Shown: positions 9,780 to 17,788 of the stretch, piece after piece
Position numbering within the stretch: position 1 is the first letter of the stretch
Layout: every line of letters starts with the position of its first letter
NCBI RefSeq assembly: GCF_017873415.1
Contig: NZ_JAGGKD010000001.1
Coordinates: 310,001 to 374,000, forward strand
Length of the DNA stretch: 64,000 nt
From: Methanolobus bombayensis
GTDB taxonomy: Archaea > Halobacteriota > Methanosarcinia > Methanosarcinales > Methanosarcinaceae
Reading direction: 5' to 3'
Position numbers and translations under genes: made by a program
Notes under the pieces: generated by a model
The model's database searches: none
Told to the model about the DNA's origin: nothing
Seen by the model: the letters and a program-made list of their open reading frames with translations, nothing else

Positions 9780-9883
9780 TCTGCCTTTGACTTAATTTCT
9801 CTTTTTAGTTTTTCTCTTTTTTCTCAGAATAAGTTTTAATTTTAAAATTGATGGTATATTGATGATATTTATGTACTAATTAC

Positions 9884-9892
9884 TTTAAAAAT
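9884..9892 (+). promoter_or_regulatory. TATA-like box before the candidate RNA
   Basis: TTTAAAAAT lies about 25-30 nt before position 9915. No start codon with a coding frame follows, but the inverted-repeat element at 9943-10058 does. A transcript from here would begin upstream of the first hairpin. Confidence 0.4.
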
Positions 9893-9942
9893 ATTTGATA
9901 TGCAGAGTTTACACTAATCAGTTAAGCAACATAAGAAAAGTC

Positions 9943-10058
9943 TTGCTCATTATTGAGCAACGAGGAAACGGGGACATGTTTGAGGGGATGAATGGTTTTG
10001 CTTGGTTACAGTTACTATACCTTTGAATACAGTTACAAGCAGTAGTTCCCGTTTCCTC
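9943..10058 (+). ncRNA. Candidate structured RNA (two-stem element) between rtcB and the PUA gene
   Basis: This lies in the 419-nt gap between rtcB and the next gene. A perfect 7-bp hairpin (TTGCTCA-TTAT-TGAGCAA, 9943-9960) is followed after one base by a long stem. GAGGAAACGGGGAC (9962-9975) pairs with GTTCCCGTTTCCTC (10045-10058), 14 bp with a single G-U. Within the 69-nt interior, GCTTG (10000-10004) pairs with CAAGC (10036-10040), and TACAGTTAC occurs twice (10007-10015, 10028-10036). A TATA-like box lies upstream. No open frame explains it. It could be a small RNA or a tiny inverted-repeat mobile element. Confidence 0.45.
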
Positions 10059-10198
10059 AACTTATAATTGGTCATTATTATATATAAATCTGTTTGACAT
10101 TATTTATATAGCAAATAAGTTCCACTTCCTTAAATATGAGATAATCTCATATCAATTTAACCGCTATCATTTTAAAACTTATACTTTATTTAGCAACT

Positions 10199-10672
10199 AT
10201 GAGCAATGCAGATAAAAATCTCATTAGAGTAAGGACAATGGCCGACATTCAGTTCGGTAAGGGTTGTGGAGAGATCCTTTTTCCTGACGGTGTTGCATTC
10301 CAGCTTTCCAGGACAAAACGTGTAAGACAGGTCCAGTTCAACGGAAAGCACATGGCAACAGTTCGTGCAAGGGACGGAATGCTCACTCTCAGCATAGACG
10401 GAGCTGCTGCACTTCATCAGGGACTTGAAAAGCCTGCATCAAGAGTTGTGATCTGTGATGATGCAGTTCCATTTGTCTCAAAAGGAAAAACCGCTTTTGC
10501 AAAACACGTAGTTGCAGTTGACCCGGAACTAAGGGCAGGAGACGAGGTTATAATAGTTGATGGAAAGGATGAGATCCTTGCAACAGGGCAGCTATTACTT
10601 TCACCTGCTGAAGCACTTCACTTGGACAGGGGTCCTGCAGTTGATGTAAGGCGGGGGATAGCACAATCTTAG
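10199..10672 (+). CDS. Stand-alone PUA-domain protein resembling the C-terminal part of archaeal TGT/ArcS
   Basis: 157 residues. The first half (IQFGKGCGEILF, RTKRVRQV, DGMLTLSIDGAAAL) matches what I know of the domain that precedes PUA in archaeal tRNA-guanine transglycosylase. The second half (FVSKGKTAFAKHVV, LRAGDEVIIVD, GPAVDVRRG) is a PUA RNA-binding domain. No catalytic TGT barrel is present, so this looks like a separate RNA-binding subunit that would work with a catalytic protein encoded elsewhere in archaeosine formation. This is inferred from pattern. A generic PUA RNA-binding protein is the alternative. It starts at ATG 10199, with TATA-like TATATAAA at about 10080 upstream. Confidence 0.7.
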   Translation: MSNADKNLIRVRTMADIQFGKGCGEILFPDGVAFQLSRTKRVRQVQFNGKHMATVRARDGMLTLSIDGAAALHQGLEKPASRVVICDDAVPFVSKGKTAFAKHVVAVDPELRAGDEVIIVDGKDEILATGQLLLSPAEALHLDRGPAVDVRRGIAQS

Positions 10673-10780
10673 AATAACTATTTATAAATCTATCTCTATT
10701 AAATACGATGAAAATAAAGTCATAGTAGTGCCTTTGATACAGTATATCCGAGACCGGAGAGTGAAAGCATAGAAGAGGAG

Positions 10781-11647
10781 ATGTTTAAGACATTTGTAAT
10801 TCCAGACAACACAAGGATGGAAGAACGTACAATAGTCATAGATGGGGATGTTATTGCAGGCAATCACTCTGAAATAAAGTACGGTATCATTGCAAATTCA
10901 GCAATATTTGGTGAAAGGGTCACCCTCGCAGGAGATCTGATTACCACTGGAGATGCCAGGGTCGATATCTGGTCAGAAATTGGCGGTAACGTCAAAACAG
11001 ATCAGAATGCCTATATCGGAGAATTCGTAACCATTGATGGTAAACTGGTGGTTAAAGGTGACCTCGATATTGGTAACGATGTAAAGATCAACGGTGGTTT
11101 TGAAGCCAAGGGCTGGATAGTTGTAAGAAATCCGGTTCCGGTCATAGTTTATCTTTTCCTTTATATCAGCGAGCTTCTGAGACTTGGGAAGGACGAGGAA
11201 GTTGAAAAGGCATTAGAGGAGCTTTTTGAAGATGATGAGGAGTCCATAGGGCTCAATTCCATGATCATTCCTAATGGTTCCAGGATATCCATGGATTCCA
11301 TAAGGGTTCCTTCAAATGCAATTATCGGAAGCAAATGCAGGCTTGTCGGGAATATACGTGCAACTTCTCTTGACATGGCAAACGAGACCACATTATATGG
11401 AAGCATACGTACAATCCAGGATGTAAAGCTCGGAAATGATAATGTGATTCACGGGAATATAATTTCCAGAGGCAAAGTTTACGTTGCTGCCGGAACCCAT
11501 ATTCTCGGGGAGATCAACTCACAGTCGATAACGATTCACGAAAGTGCTCGTGTTGACGGTGTAATGCGTGCTCCCGGAGGTATAATCTTTGAGCGTGAGG
11601 AAGATGATTCTCTTAGTGATAATGAACTGATGGAACTGGATGTCTGA
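10781..11647 (+). CDS. Bactofilin-like / left-handed beta-helix protein
   Basis: 288 residues built from short hexapeptide-like beta repeats (for example GDLDIGNDVKINGG and GNIRATSLDMANETTLYGSI) in two blocks. These are separated at about residues 120-150 by a hydrophobic VPVIVYLFLYISELL stretch and an acidic helix (EEVEKALEELFEDDEES). Such repeats form right- or left-handed beta-helices, as in polymer-forming bactofilins and gamma-class acyltransferases. No acyltransferase catalytic His is evident, so a scaffold or polymer role is favoured. AGAGGAG at about 10771-10777 is its ribosome site. It precedes a small membrane protein on the same strand. Confidence 0.65.
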   Translation: MFKTFVIPDNTRMEERTIVIDGDVIAGNHSEIKYGIIANSAIFGERVTLAGDLITTGDARVDIWSEIGGNVKTDQNAYIGEFVTIDGKLVVKGDLDIGNDVKINGGFEAKGWIVVRNPVPVIVYLFLYISELLRLGKDEEVEKALEELFEDDEESIGLNSMIIPNGSRISMDSIRVPSNAIIGSKCRLVGNIRATSLDMANETTLYGSIRTIQDVKLGNDNVIHGNIISRGKVYVAAGTHILGEINSQSITIHESARVDGVMRAPGGIIFEREEDDSLSDNELMELDV

Positions 11648-11696
11648 ATGGCTTTAGTTTTAGTATATGTTTACACAAAATTATGAGGGGATGGCT

Positions 11697-12038
11697 ATGA
11701 GTCTGAATTCAATGTTCAATTTTCTGGATCTTTCAATACGTCTTTGTATTGTGGTCCTGGCGTTACTGACATCTTATCTCCTGGTGAAGATCGATCCCGA
11801 TGTCATACGCTCACGAATTTATGTATCATTTAACAATCTGAAAAAGTATTTTGTATTATTGACAGTTGGTTTTGTGCTTTATCTTTTTGAAGCACTGGTA
11901 ACGATAAATTCCATGCCTGGAAGCACGCAGAACGATGATTTTAATAGCATTATGATGCTGCTCTTCCAGATAACAATGCTGATTTTCCTTTATCATCTCT
12001 ATGTAGCGATAAAGGTCCCTGACAGACGCATTCTTTGA
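11697..12038 (+). CDS. Small three-helix membrane protein of unknown function
   Basis: The start at ATG 11697 is set by GAGGGG at 11685-11690. An upstream in-frame start at 11667 would place this Shine-Dalgarno inside the gene. The 113 residues contain three hydrophobic segments (LCIVVLALLTSYLLV, FVLLTVGFVLYLFEAL, MMLLFQITMLIFLYHLYVAI) joined by short loops. No family is recognised. It lies 49 nt after the bactofilin-like gene, so the two may be co-transcribed and this protein could anchor it. Confidence 0.6.
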   Translation: MSLNSMFNFLDLSIRLCIVVLALLTSYLLVKIDPDVIRSRIYVSFNNLKKYFVLLTVGFVLYLFEALVTINSMPGSTQNDDFNSIMMLLFQITMLIFLYHLYVAIKVPDRRIL

Positions 12039-12102
12039 TAAGTGGCGTTCAGCTGGCTGCTGGCTGGCTGGTCATGGTTACTTTTTTCTATTTGTTTTTA
12101 TC

Positions 12103-12118
12103 GTAGCGATGTAGCGAT
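12103..12118. repeat. Tandem GTAGCGAT repeat upstream of argD
   Basis: GTAGCGAT occurs twice head-to-tail (12103-12110, 12111-12118), just before the likely TATA-like GATTTAAAAA of argD. A third copy lies at 12003-12010 within the end of the preceding gene. A CTGGCTG-type tandem array (12051-12071) lies between. It could be an operator, but this is unproven. Confidence 0.35.
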
Positions 12119-12166
12119 AGTCAGATTTAAAAACGGTTCTAATAATTATAGTGAAAAGGTGTTAAT

Positions 12167-13342
12167 ATGCAACAGGATTATACTTCGTCATCATCAGGGT
12201 CTAAATCCATATTCGATAAAGACTCAAAATATGTAATGCAGACATACGGCCGACAGCCATTGGTACTTGAAAGCGGCCAAGGTTCTCTGGTCTACGATAT
12301 CGAAGGCCGGGAATATGTGGACTGTGTTGCTGGTATTGCAGTGAATAATATAGGTCACTGCCACCCTCGATTAACAGAAGCAATAAAAAAACAGGCTGAG
12401 AAACTAATTCACGTTTCAAATCTCTATTACACAGAGCCTCAGGCAGAGCTTGCCGAACAACTTGTCAACGTGACTGGAATGGATCGTGTGTTCTTCTGTA
12501 ACTCCGGAACAGAAGCAGTTGAAGCCGCAATGAAACTTGCAAGGGCTACAACCAAAAAGACAGATTTCATAGCAGTTGAACACTCATTTCACGGTCGTAC
12601 CATGGGTTCACTGAGTCTGACATACAAAGATATTTACCGTGCCCCTTTCAAGCCTCTTGTGCAGGAAGAAAAGTTTGTTCCTTTCAATGATGCACAGGCA
12701 ATAGCGGATTCTATCACTTCAAACACGGCCGCTGTTATAGTTGAACCGATACAGGGAGAAGGTGGCATAAACGTTCCTTCACCGGATTATTTGAAAGAGG
12801 TCCGCAGGATATGTGACGAGAATGAAGTTCTCCTTATCTTTGACGAGGTTCAGACCGGTTTTGGAAGGACAGGTACCTGGTTCTGCAAGGAACAATTTGG
12901 TGTTGAACCTGACATCATGACAATGGCCAAGGCAATAGGTGGAGGTTTTCCAATGGGTGCTATCGCTGCACGTGAAGGAGTTTCATTCAACCGTGGTGAA
13001 CACGCTGCAACATTCGGAGGAAGTCCACTTGCATGTGCCGCAGCACTTGCATCAATCGGAGTTATACGTGATGAAAATCTCATTCAGCGCTCAAAGGAAA
13101 TGGGGGAATACTTCCGCAGTGAATTGAGCAAATTGTCAACAGATGGTTTTGTAGAAGTCCGTGGAAAAGGCCTTATGATAGGTGTCCAGTTTGACCGCAA
13201 GTGTGCTGACCTTGTGGAACATGGCCGTAAGAATGGAGTTCTTCTGAACTGCACTTCAGAAACAGTACTGCGTATTGCACCTCCGTTGGTGATCACAAAA
13301 GAGCAGATCGACAGGGTGGTGGGCGTACTTGAGCAGGCCTGA
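12167..13342 (+). CDS. argD: Acetylornithine aminotransferase
   Basis: 391 residues of a class III PLP aminotransferase: GHCHPRL near the N-terminus, [15 protein letters not shown] for cofactor-phosphate binding, [12 protein letters not shown], and the PLP lysine in [13 protein letters not shown]. It converts N-acetylglutamate semialdehyde to N-acetylornithine in arginine synthesis. Some archaeal homologues also serve lysine-type pathways. GGTG about 7 nt before the ATG is the likely ribosome site. The stop overlaps the start of hisC by 14 nt, so the two aminotransferases are translationally coupled. Confidence 0.9.
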   Translation: MQQDYTSSSSGSKSIFDKDSKYVMQTYGRQPLVLESGQGSLVYDIEGREYVDCVAGIAVNNIGHCHPRLTEAIKKQAEKLIHVSNLYYTEPQAELAEQLVNVTGMDRVFFCNSGTEAVEAAMKLARATTKKTDFIAVEHSFHGRTMGSLSLTYKDIYRAPFKPLVQEEKFVPFNDAQAIADSITSNTAAVIVEPIQGEGGINVPSPDYLKEVRRICDENEVLLIFDEVQTGFGRTGTWFCKEQFGVEPDIMTMAKAIGGGFPMGAIAAREGVSFNRGEHAATFGGSPLACAAALASIGVIRDENLIQRSKEMGEYFRSELSKLSTDGFVEVRGKGLMIGVQFDRKCADLVEHGRKNGVLLNCTSETVLRIAPPLVITKEQIDRVVGVLEQA

Positions 13343-14420
13343 GCTAATCAAGGAAGCTGTAACCTCAATTGCAGAATATGTTCCGGGAAAGTCCATAGAA
13401 GATATTGCAAAGAAATACGACATCGACCCGAAGGATATCATAAAACTCGGTTCCAATGAAAATGTTCTCGGACCGTCCCCAAAGGCAGTTGAAGCTCTCG
13501 TATCCTCCGCATCAAAAGTGAACATATACCCATCTGCGGATGCTTCTGAGCTTGTAGAAGCTATCTCTGTTTATACAGGTCTTCCGGCAGAGAACATATG
13601 TGCTTCAGGTCCTGGAATGGACGGTTTACTTGACAATATGATGCGTGTGCTCATCGAGCCGGGAGACGAGGTTGTAATTCCAACTCCAACATTCTCTTAT
13701 TATGAGATTTCAGCAAGGGCAAACGGAGCAACTGCTGTTCATGTGGCTCCTGGCGAAGGATTGGAATTCGATGTAAACTCCATAAAGGAAGCAATTACTG
13801 ACAGAACAAAGGTTGTATTCCTCTGTTCCCCTAATAATCCTACAGGAATGCTCACTTCAGAAGAGGATGTTCGTTCTCTTATTGAGTCTACTAAGGGACT
13901 TGTGTTTGTGGATGAGGCATACGTTGAGTTTGCAGACAAAAGTCTTTCAAAGTTGGTACTTGAATATGACAACCTCATAATCGGCAGGACATTTTCAAAG
14001 GCATTCGGACTTGCAGGTCTGAGAATTGGATATGGTTTAATGCCTGCATGGCTCAAAGCTCAATACATGAAGATCGCTACTCCTTTCAATGTAAGTCTGC
14101 CTGCTATTATGGCAGGAATGGCTGCACTTTCAGATTCTGAATATCTGGAGAAGAGTATCTCAATGACTGTGGAAGGTCGTAAGTATCTGACGGAAAACAT
14201 TCCTTTCAAGGTATACGATTCCCAGGCTAATTTCATTCTTGTGGATGTTTCACCTCTGATTGCAAGAGATGTTTCTGAGTCTCTTCTGAAAAAAGGTATC
14301 ATTGTCAGGGATTGCAGGTCATTCAAGAATGCCGGTGAATCACTGATTCGTGTGACCGTGGGAACCAGAGGACAAAATGAAAAAGTAGTATCAGCCTTTA
14401 AGAATGCAAAGGCCTATTAG
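13329..14420 (+). CDS. hisC: Histidinol-phosphate aminotransferase
   Basis: 363 residues, class I/II PLP aminotransferase. Visible are [10 protein letters not shown], the cofactor region [15 protein letters not shown], and the PLP lysine in [16 protein letters not shown]. It transfers an amino group from glutamate to imidazole-acetol phosphate in histidine biosynthesis. The start is TTG 13329 inside the end of argD, preceded by GGTGG. No ATG gives a complete N-terminus. The pairing with argD puts arginine and histidine transamination in one transcript. Confidence 0.9.
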   Translation: MSRPELIKEAVTSIAEYVPGKSIEDIAKKYDIDPKDIIKLGSNENVLGPSPKAVEALVSSASKVNIYPSADASELVEAISVYTGLPAENICASGPGMDGLLDNMMRVLIEPGDEVVIPTPTFSYYEISARANGATAVHVAPGEGLEFDVNSIKEAITDRTKVVFLCSPNNPTGMLTSEEDVRSLIESTKGLVFVDEAYVEFADKSLSKLVLEYDNLIIGRTFSKAFGLAGLRIGYGLMPAWLKAQYMKIATPFNVSLPAIMAGMAALSDSEYLEKSISMTVEGRKYLTENIPFKVYDSQANFILVDVSPLIARDVSESLLKKGIIVRDCRSFKNAGESLIRVTVGTRGQNEKVVSAFKNAKAY

Positions 14421-14441
14421 AATTGAATCTAATTAGGGAAA

Positions 14442-14801
14442 TTAATATATCTTTTCTATTTTCATAAGCGGATAGTCAAGCTCTGTGTCAAATGCCAGGC
14501 TGACATCTGCTTTTGCACTTTCGAATACTGCTGTGATATGAACATCCAGCATACGGCCTTCAAGTTCACAGTAGCCGTATTTGCCGTTAAGTTTTGACCT
14601 GATCATGTCTCTGTTGATGGAAACACTGATATTCTCAACGCAAGGTTGGACTGAAATGCTTTCCTGTATTCCTTTTTCCAGACTTTCAACTGTATCAAGA
14701 TTAACTGGGGATCCGGTGAACTGGTGATAAAGAGCACCAAGTTTGATACCTGCTTCAAAAAGTACGTTGTCCCTGTCAGTTATCACTTCGTTTTCCTGCA
14801 T
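14442..14801 (-). CDS. mptD: Archaeal dihydroneopterin aldolase
   Basis: 119 residues. The conserved FEAGIKLGALYHQFTGSPV block matches the archaeal MptD family (DUF372, MJ1585-like), which cleaves 7,8-dihydroneopterin to 6-hydroxymethyl-dihydropterin in tetrahydromethanopterin synthesis. It is unrelated to bacterial FolB. It overlaps the end of pssA by 26 nt and so is the last gene of the artA-asd-pssA-mptD transcript. It converges on hisC with a 21-nt gap. Confidence 0.85.
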   Translation of the reverse strand: MQENEVITDRDNVLFEAGIKLGALYHQFTGSPVNLDTVESLEKGIQESISVQPCVENISVSINRDMIRSKLNGKYGYCELEGRMLDVHITAVFESAKADVSLAFDTELDYPLMKIEKIY

Positions 14802-15480
14802 AATGTGCCTCTTTGTTCTTTTTGATAATAGGTGAAATTATGTAAATTGCCATAATTCCTGAAAGTATGGATGCCATGATATGAGTATATTCTATGTTTA
14901 TAATAAATGAAATAATGGTTGCGGCAAATATAATTGTTAGTGGGATGAGTATTTTTTTATTATTTGCTTTAATGTAAGTTATGTTGCTCACCATTAGTAT
15001 TCCGAGAACAAGTGCAAGTGCAGCTATGGCATAAACATCAAAAAACTGCTCTCCCATAAGAAGGTATGCAGAAACAGCTATCCCTCCAGCAGTTATTGGC
15101 AAACCGCTGAATGCATTTTTTTTCTTGTATATGGTGTTGAATCTTGCAAGTCTCAGGATACCGCAGGTGAAGTAGAATAACATTGCAGGTAAAAGGATGT
15201 ATTGTGCATTATTTCCTGTCAATGAGTATGTAATTATGACGGGTGCAGCTCCAAAAGAGATAGCATCAGCAAGTGAATCAAGATTTCCACCAATTTCACT
15301 TGATGTGAATTTCCTTGCAATATGTCCGTCAATGCCGTCAGCAACTGCTGCAATCAGTATGAGTAATGGAGCAAGGTATGTAAAACCATTAATTACAAGA
15401 ATAATTGCAACGACTCCGCACAATGCATTCAGTATGGTGACAAAGTCAGGTAGTTTCAAAGTATGGAGTATCTGGTTCAC
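14776..15480 (-). CDS. pssA: Archaetidylserine synthase (CDP-archaeol:serine transferase)
   Basis: 234 residues, mostly membrane helices. The CDP-alcohol phosphatidyltransferase signature is present as DGIDGHIARK (D48, D51-G52, A55-R56), then G and two Asp in GGNLDSLAD. The length and the FVTILNALCG N-terminus fit the PssA class. It makes archaetidylserine from CDP-archaeol and serine. The partner decarboxylase lies 5 nt upstream in the same transcript, giving archaetidylethanolamine. Confidence 0.85.
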   Translation of the reverse strand: MNQILHTLKLPDFVTILNALCGVVAIILVINGFTYLAPLLILIAAVADGIDGHIARKFTSSEIGGNLDSLADAISFGAAPVIITYSLTGNNAQYILLPAMLFYFTCGILRLARFNTIYKKKNAFSGLPITAGGIAVSAYLLMGEQFFDVYAIAALALVLGILMVSNITYIKANNKKILIPLTIIFAATIISFIINIEYTHIMASILSGIMAIYIISPIIKKNKEAHYAGKRSDN

Positions 15481-15485
15481 TTCCT

Positions 15486-16094
15486 TTATTTAATTCTTGC
15501 AATCACCGTCTCACCGGCAAAAACCCTGTCCCCTTTTTTAATGTTAATTTCAAAGTTGTCAGGGATTGTCACATCAACTCTTGACCCAAAGCGTATCATT
15601 CCAAAACGCTGACCCTGTTTCATGTAATCGCCTTCCTGAACATAGGAAACGATTCTGCGTGTGACAGTTCCGGCTATTTGTATTACCTCAACGATACCAT
15701 GATCGGTTTCTATAAACGTATGACTCCTTTCATTGCGATGTGAGTCTTTACAGAATGCAGGGATATATCCACCTTTTTTGTGTTCAATGGTGTGTATTTT
15801 TCCGTTAATTGGAACTCTGTTCACATGTACATTCTGGAAATTCATGAAAATACAGATTTTCCTGCCTCTTATATCGACGATTTTTCCATCTGCCGGCGAG
15901 AGCATATGGTTGTCATGTTCCTTTATTTCCCTTTCGGGATCCCTGAAAAAGAATAAGAAGAAAATTGTCACAGACAGTGCAATTATGGCAATAGTTCCTG
16001 AATGTGGAACTTTGTATAGTATATATGCAAGGGAGCTTATCACACTTATAGTGATGGACGTTAGTATCCAGGGAAAAGAACCTTTAGCAAGCAT
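15486..16094 (-). CDS. asd: Archaetidylserine decarboxylase proenzyme
   Basis: 202 residues with two N-terminal membrane helices. The LSPADGKIVDI block, the histidine-rich FMNFQNVHVNRVPI region and the self-cleavage site RFGSRVDV (pyruvoyl group formed from Ser after Gly-Ser cleavage) are typical of the short phosphatidylserine-decarboxylase-related family. Product: archaetidylethanolamine. It lies directly after artA (1-nt gap) and 5 nt before pssA. In haloarchaea these two lipid genes are functionally linked with ArtA. Confidence 0.88.
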   Translation of the reverse strand: MLAKGSFPWILTSITISVISSLAYILYKVPHSGTIAIIALSVTIFFLFFFRDPEREIKEHDNHMLSPADGKIVDIRGRKICIFMNFQNVHVNRVPINGKIHTIEHKKGGYIPAFCKDSHRNERSHTFIETDHGIVEVIQIAGTVTRRIVSYVQEGDYMKQGQRFGMIRFGSRVDVTIPDNFEINIKKGDRVFAGETVIARIK

Positions 16095-16910
16095 TTATTG
16101 GTTTCCTACTACTTTATAGAATAGCTTTTGAACAAATCCGGTAACCAAAAACCAGATCCCTTCAATCAAGTCTACCAGCTCAGGCAGTATGCGCATAACA
16201 ATGTAAGCTATTACGAATAATGCTATTCCTGATCCTATCTTTGCAATAGTATGATGTGCTATTTCAAAGCTTTCGGGGCCAAACCACTGGTATCCATAGG
16301 CTATAATTACAAAAACATCTCTTATTATATTTAAAACGTATATAACAGGTACTGAAACCATGAATGCCGCAACAAGTCTTTTAAAAGGAGCATTCACTGA
16401 TGCGATAAGTCCTATGAAAAGTGCTATGCTTTCAATAGCTGTACATGCAAGAATAATCTCTACTGTATACCCGTTAAGTGTTATTTTGTTCCATGTTACC
16501 ATTTCAGCTGGCATATTAATATTTTGAAGTGTCCAGAAAACAGTATCTGTCACCTGTGATATGATCCATACATTCAGAACTTCCATTTGAGCAAAGGGGA
16601 AATAGAACAAAGACCCCAGGGCTGTTGCGCTGGTAGCCATTTTTGTAATGTCCGGTGAAGGTATATTATCCTCCCTGTATTCTCTTAACATAGTATGGGC
16701 TATGATAAGGCAGACTATTCCTACAACAATTACCAGAGCTACATTGAAGTAATCTCCAATTTCTATATAATGGAGAGGCTGGTAGAACCAGTGTATGGAA
16801 AAGAATCCCCATCCTATCGCAGATATCACTCTGCGCGCCTTGACGGTATTAGGGATTATTGACCCAAGCAGCATAAAAGCCACTGCAATCCATAGAACAT
16901 TTTCAATCAT
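16095..16910 (-). CDS. artA: Archaeosortase A
   Basis: 271 residues with about eight membrane helices. The exosortase/archaeosortase catalytic residues are in place: Cys156 in LACTAIES, Arg197 in NIIRDVF and His219/His220 in EIAHHTIAK. ArtA removes the PGF-CTERM tripartite tail of secreted proteins and exchanges it for a lipid anchor. It is the first gene of a transcript continuing into asd, pssA and mptD. It diverges from the Nudix gene across a 66-nt shared promoter region. The PEF-CTERM protein at 19660-20316 would be expected to use a different archaeosortase. Confidence 0.9.
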   Translation of the reverse strand: MIENVLWIAVAFMLLGSIIPNTVKARRVISAIGWGFFSIHWFYQPLHYIEIGDYFNVALVIVVGIVCLIIAHTMLREYREDNIPSPDITKMATSATALGSLFYFPFAQMEVLNVWIISQVTDTVFWTLQNINMPAEMVTWNKITLNGYTVEIILACTAIESIALFIGLIASVNAPFKRLVAAFMVSVPVIYVLNIIRDVFVIIAYGYQWFGPESFEIAHHTIAKIGSGIALFVIAYIVMRILPELVDLIEGIWFLVTGFVQKLFYKVVGNQ

Positions 16911-16939
16911 TTAAGCACACCTTTAATAGGTATGGCTTC

Positions 16940-16947
16940 TATATATT
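16940..16947 (+). promoter_or_regulatory. TATA box of the Nudix-tfs transcript
   Basis: CTATATATTTGA-type TATA element about 30 nt upstream of ATG 16977. With no Shine-Dalgarno in between, the message is probably leaderless or nearly so. Confidence 0.45.
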
Positions 16948-16976
16948 TGATGTAGCCTATTAACTTTTTGTTCCTT

Positions 16977-17393
16977 ATGCCACCCAATACCCCTAAACTT
17001 ACAGTTGATGCCGTAATCATCTTAAATGGAAAAATAGTTCTGATCCAGCGAAAAAATCCTCCTTACAAAGAAAAATTTGCACTCCCTGGAGGTTTTGTAG
17101 ATATTGGTGAGACCACAGAAGAAGCTGTCGTGCGTGAGGTTCTTGAAGAAACAGGTCTTACAATAGAAATAGTTAAGTTACTTGGAGTATATTCTGACCC
17201 TTCGCGCGATCCCCGCGGGCACACGGTGAGCGTAGTTTACCTGACTCGGGGGAAGGGTGAACCAAGAGCAGATTCAGATGCTAAGGCGGTACATTTGTTC
17301 AATCTTTCGGATATACCGCAAATGGCTTTTGACCATAACTTAATAATAGATAATGCGAGAAGTGATATTGATGGAATTTTGTCCCGAATGTAA
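16977..17393 (+). CDS. Nudix hydrolase (ADP-ribose pyrophosphatase-like)
   Basis: 138 residues from ATG 16977. A TTG 9 nt earlier is less likely. The Nudix box is complete (GGFVDIGET at residues 38-46, then REVLEETGL at 53-61), supplying the Mg2+-binding glutamates. The family hydrolyses nucleoside diphosphates linked to another group. The SDPSRDPRGHTVSVVY segment is typical of ADP-ribose or NADH-type members, but the substrate is unproven. Its last 23 nt overlap the start of tfs, coupling it to an information-processing operon. Confidence 0.85.
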   Translation: MPPNTPKLTVDAVIILNGKIVLIQRKNPPYKEKFALPGGFVDIGETTEEAVVREVLEETGLTIEIVKLLGVYSDPSRDPRGHTVSVVYLTRGKGEPRADSDAKAVHLFNLSDIPQMAFDHNLIIDNARSDIDGILSRM

Positions 17394-17685
17394 AAGTATG
17401 ATGTTCCCTTCAGGTGATTCCTTTAAGTGTAGAAAATGTGGCTATATAAAGGGAAAACAGCAAGGTTCTGAAGCACTTGTGTCAAAGGAGTCCAGGGAAA
17501 AGAGGGATGTTACTGTACTAGAAGGCAATGTGGACCAGGGTCTTCCTACAACCACTGTCAGATGTGAGGAATGCGGCAACAATATAGCATATTGGTGGTT
17601 GCGTCAGCTAAGATCAGCAGATGAATCTGAGACACGTTTCTTCAAATGTACAAAATGTGGCTGCACCTGGCGTGAGTATGACTAA
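17371..17685 (+). CDS. tfs: Transcription factor S (TFIIS-like)
   Basis: 104 residues from ATG 17371, within the end of the Nudix gene. An N-terminal zinc ribbon (C4, C7, C20, C23) is joined by a linker to a C-terminal zinc ribbon (CEEC and CTKC). The catalytic Asp-Glu of the RNA-cleavage loop is visible in RSADESETRFFKC. TFS binds archaeal RNA polymerase and stimulates cleavage of backtracked transcripts. The next gene in the operon direction is pcn. Confidence 0.92.
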   Translation: MEFCPECKSMMFPSGDSFKCRKCGYIKGKQQGSEALVSKESREKRDVTVLEGNVDQGLPTTTVRCEECGNNIAYWWLRQLRSADESETRFFKCTKCGCTWREYD

Positions 17686-17788
17686 AAATATCTGATACAT
17701 TTTTCTGGTTTTGGATATTTTAAAGAAAACTTATATTACTTATTAGATATAATGGCATAAAAATTCAAATTATTGGTGGCGAATCCAG

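Noticed and set aside
12042-12236. 64-codon frame before argD
   Set aside because: It crosses the tandem repeats and the argD promoter and start, with no homology signal.
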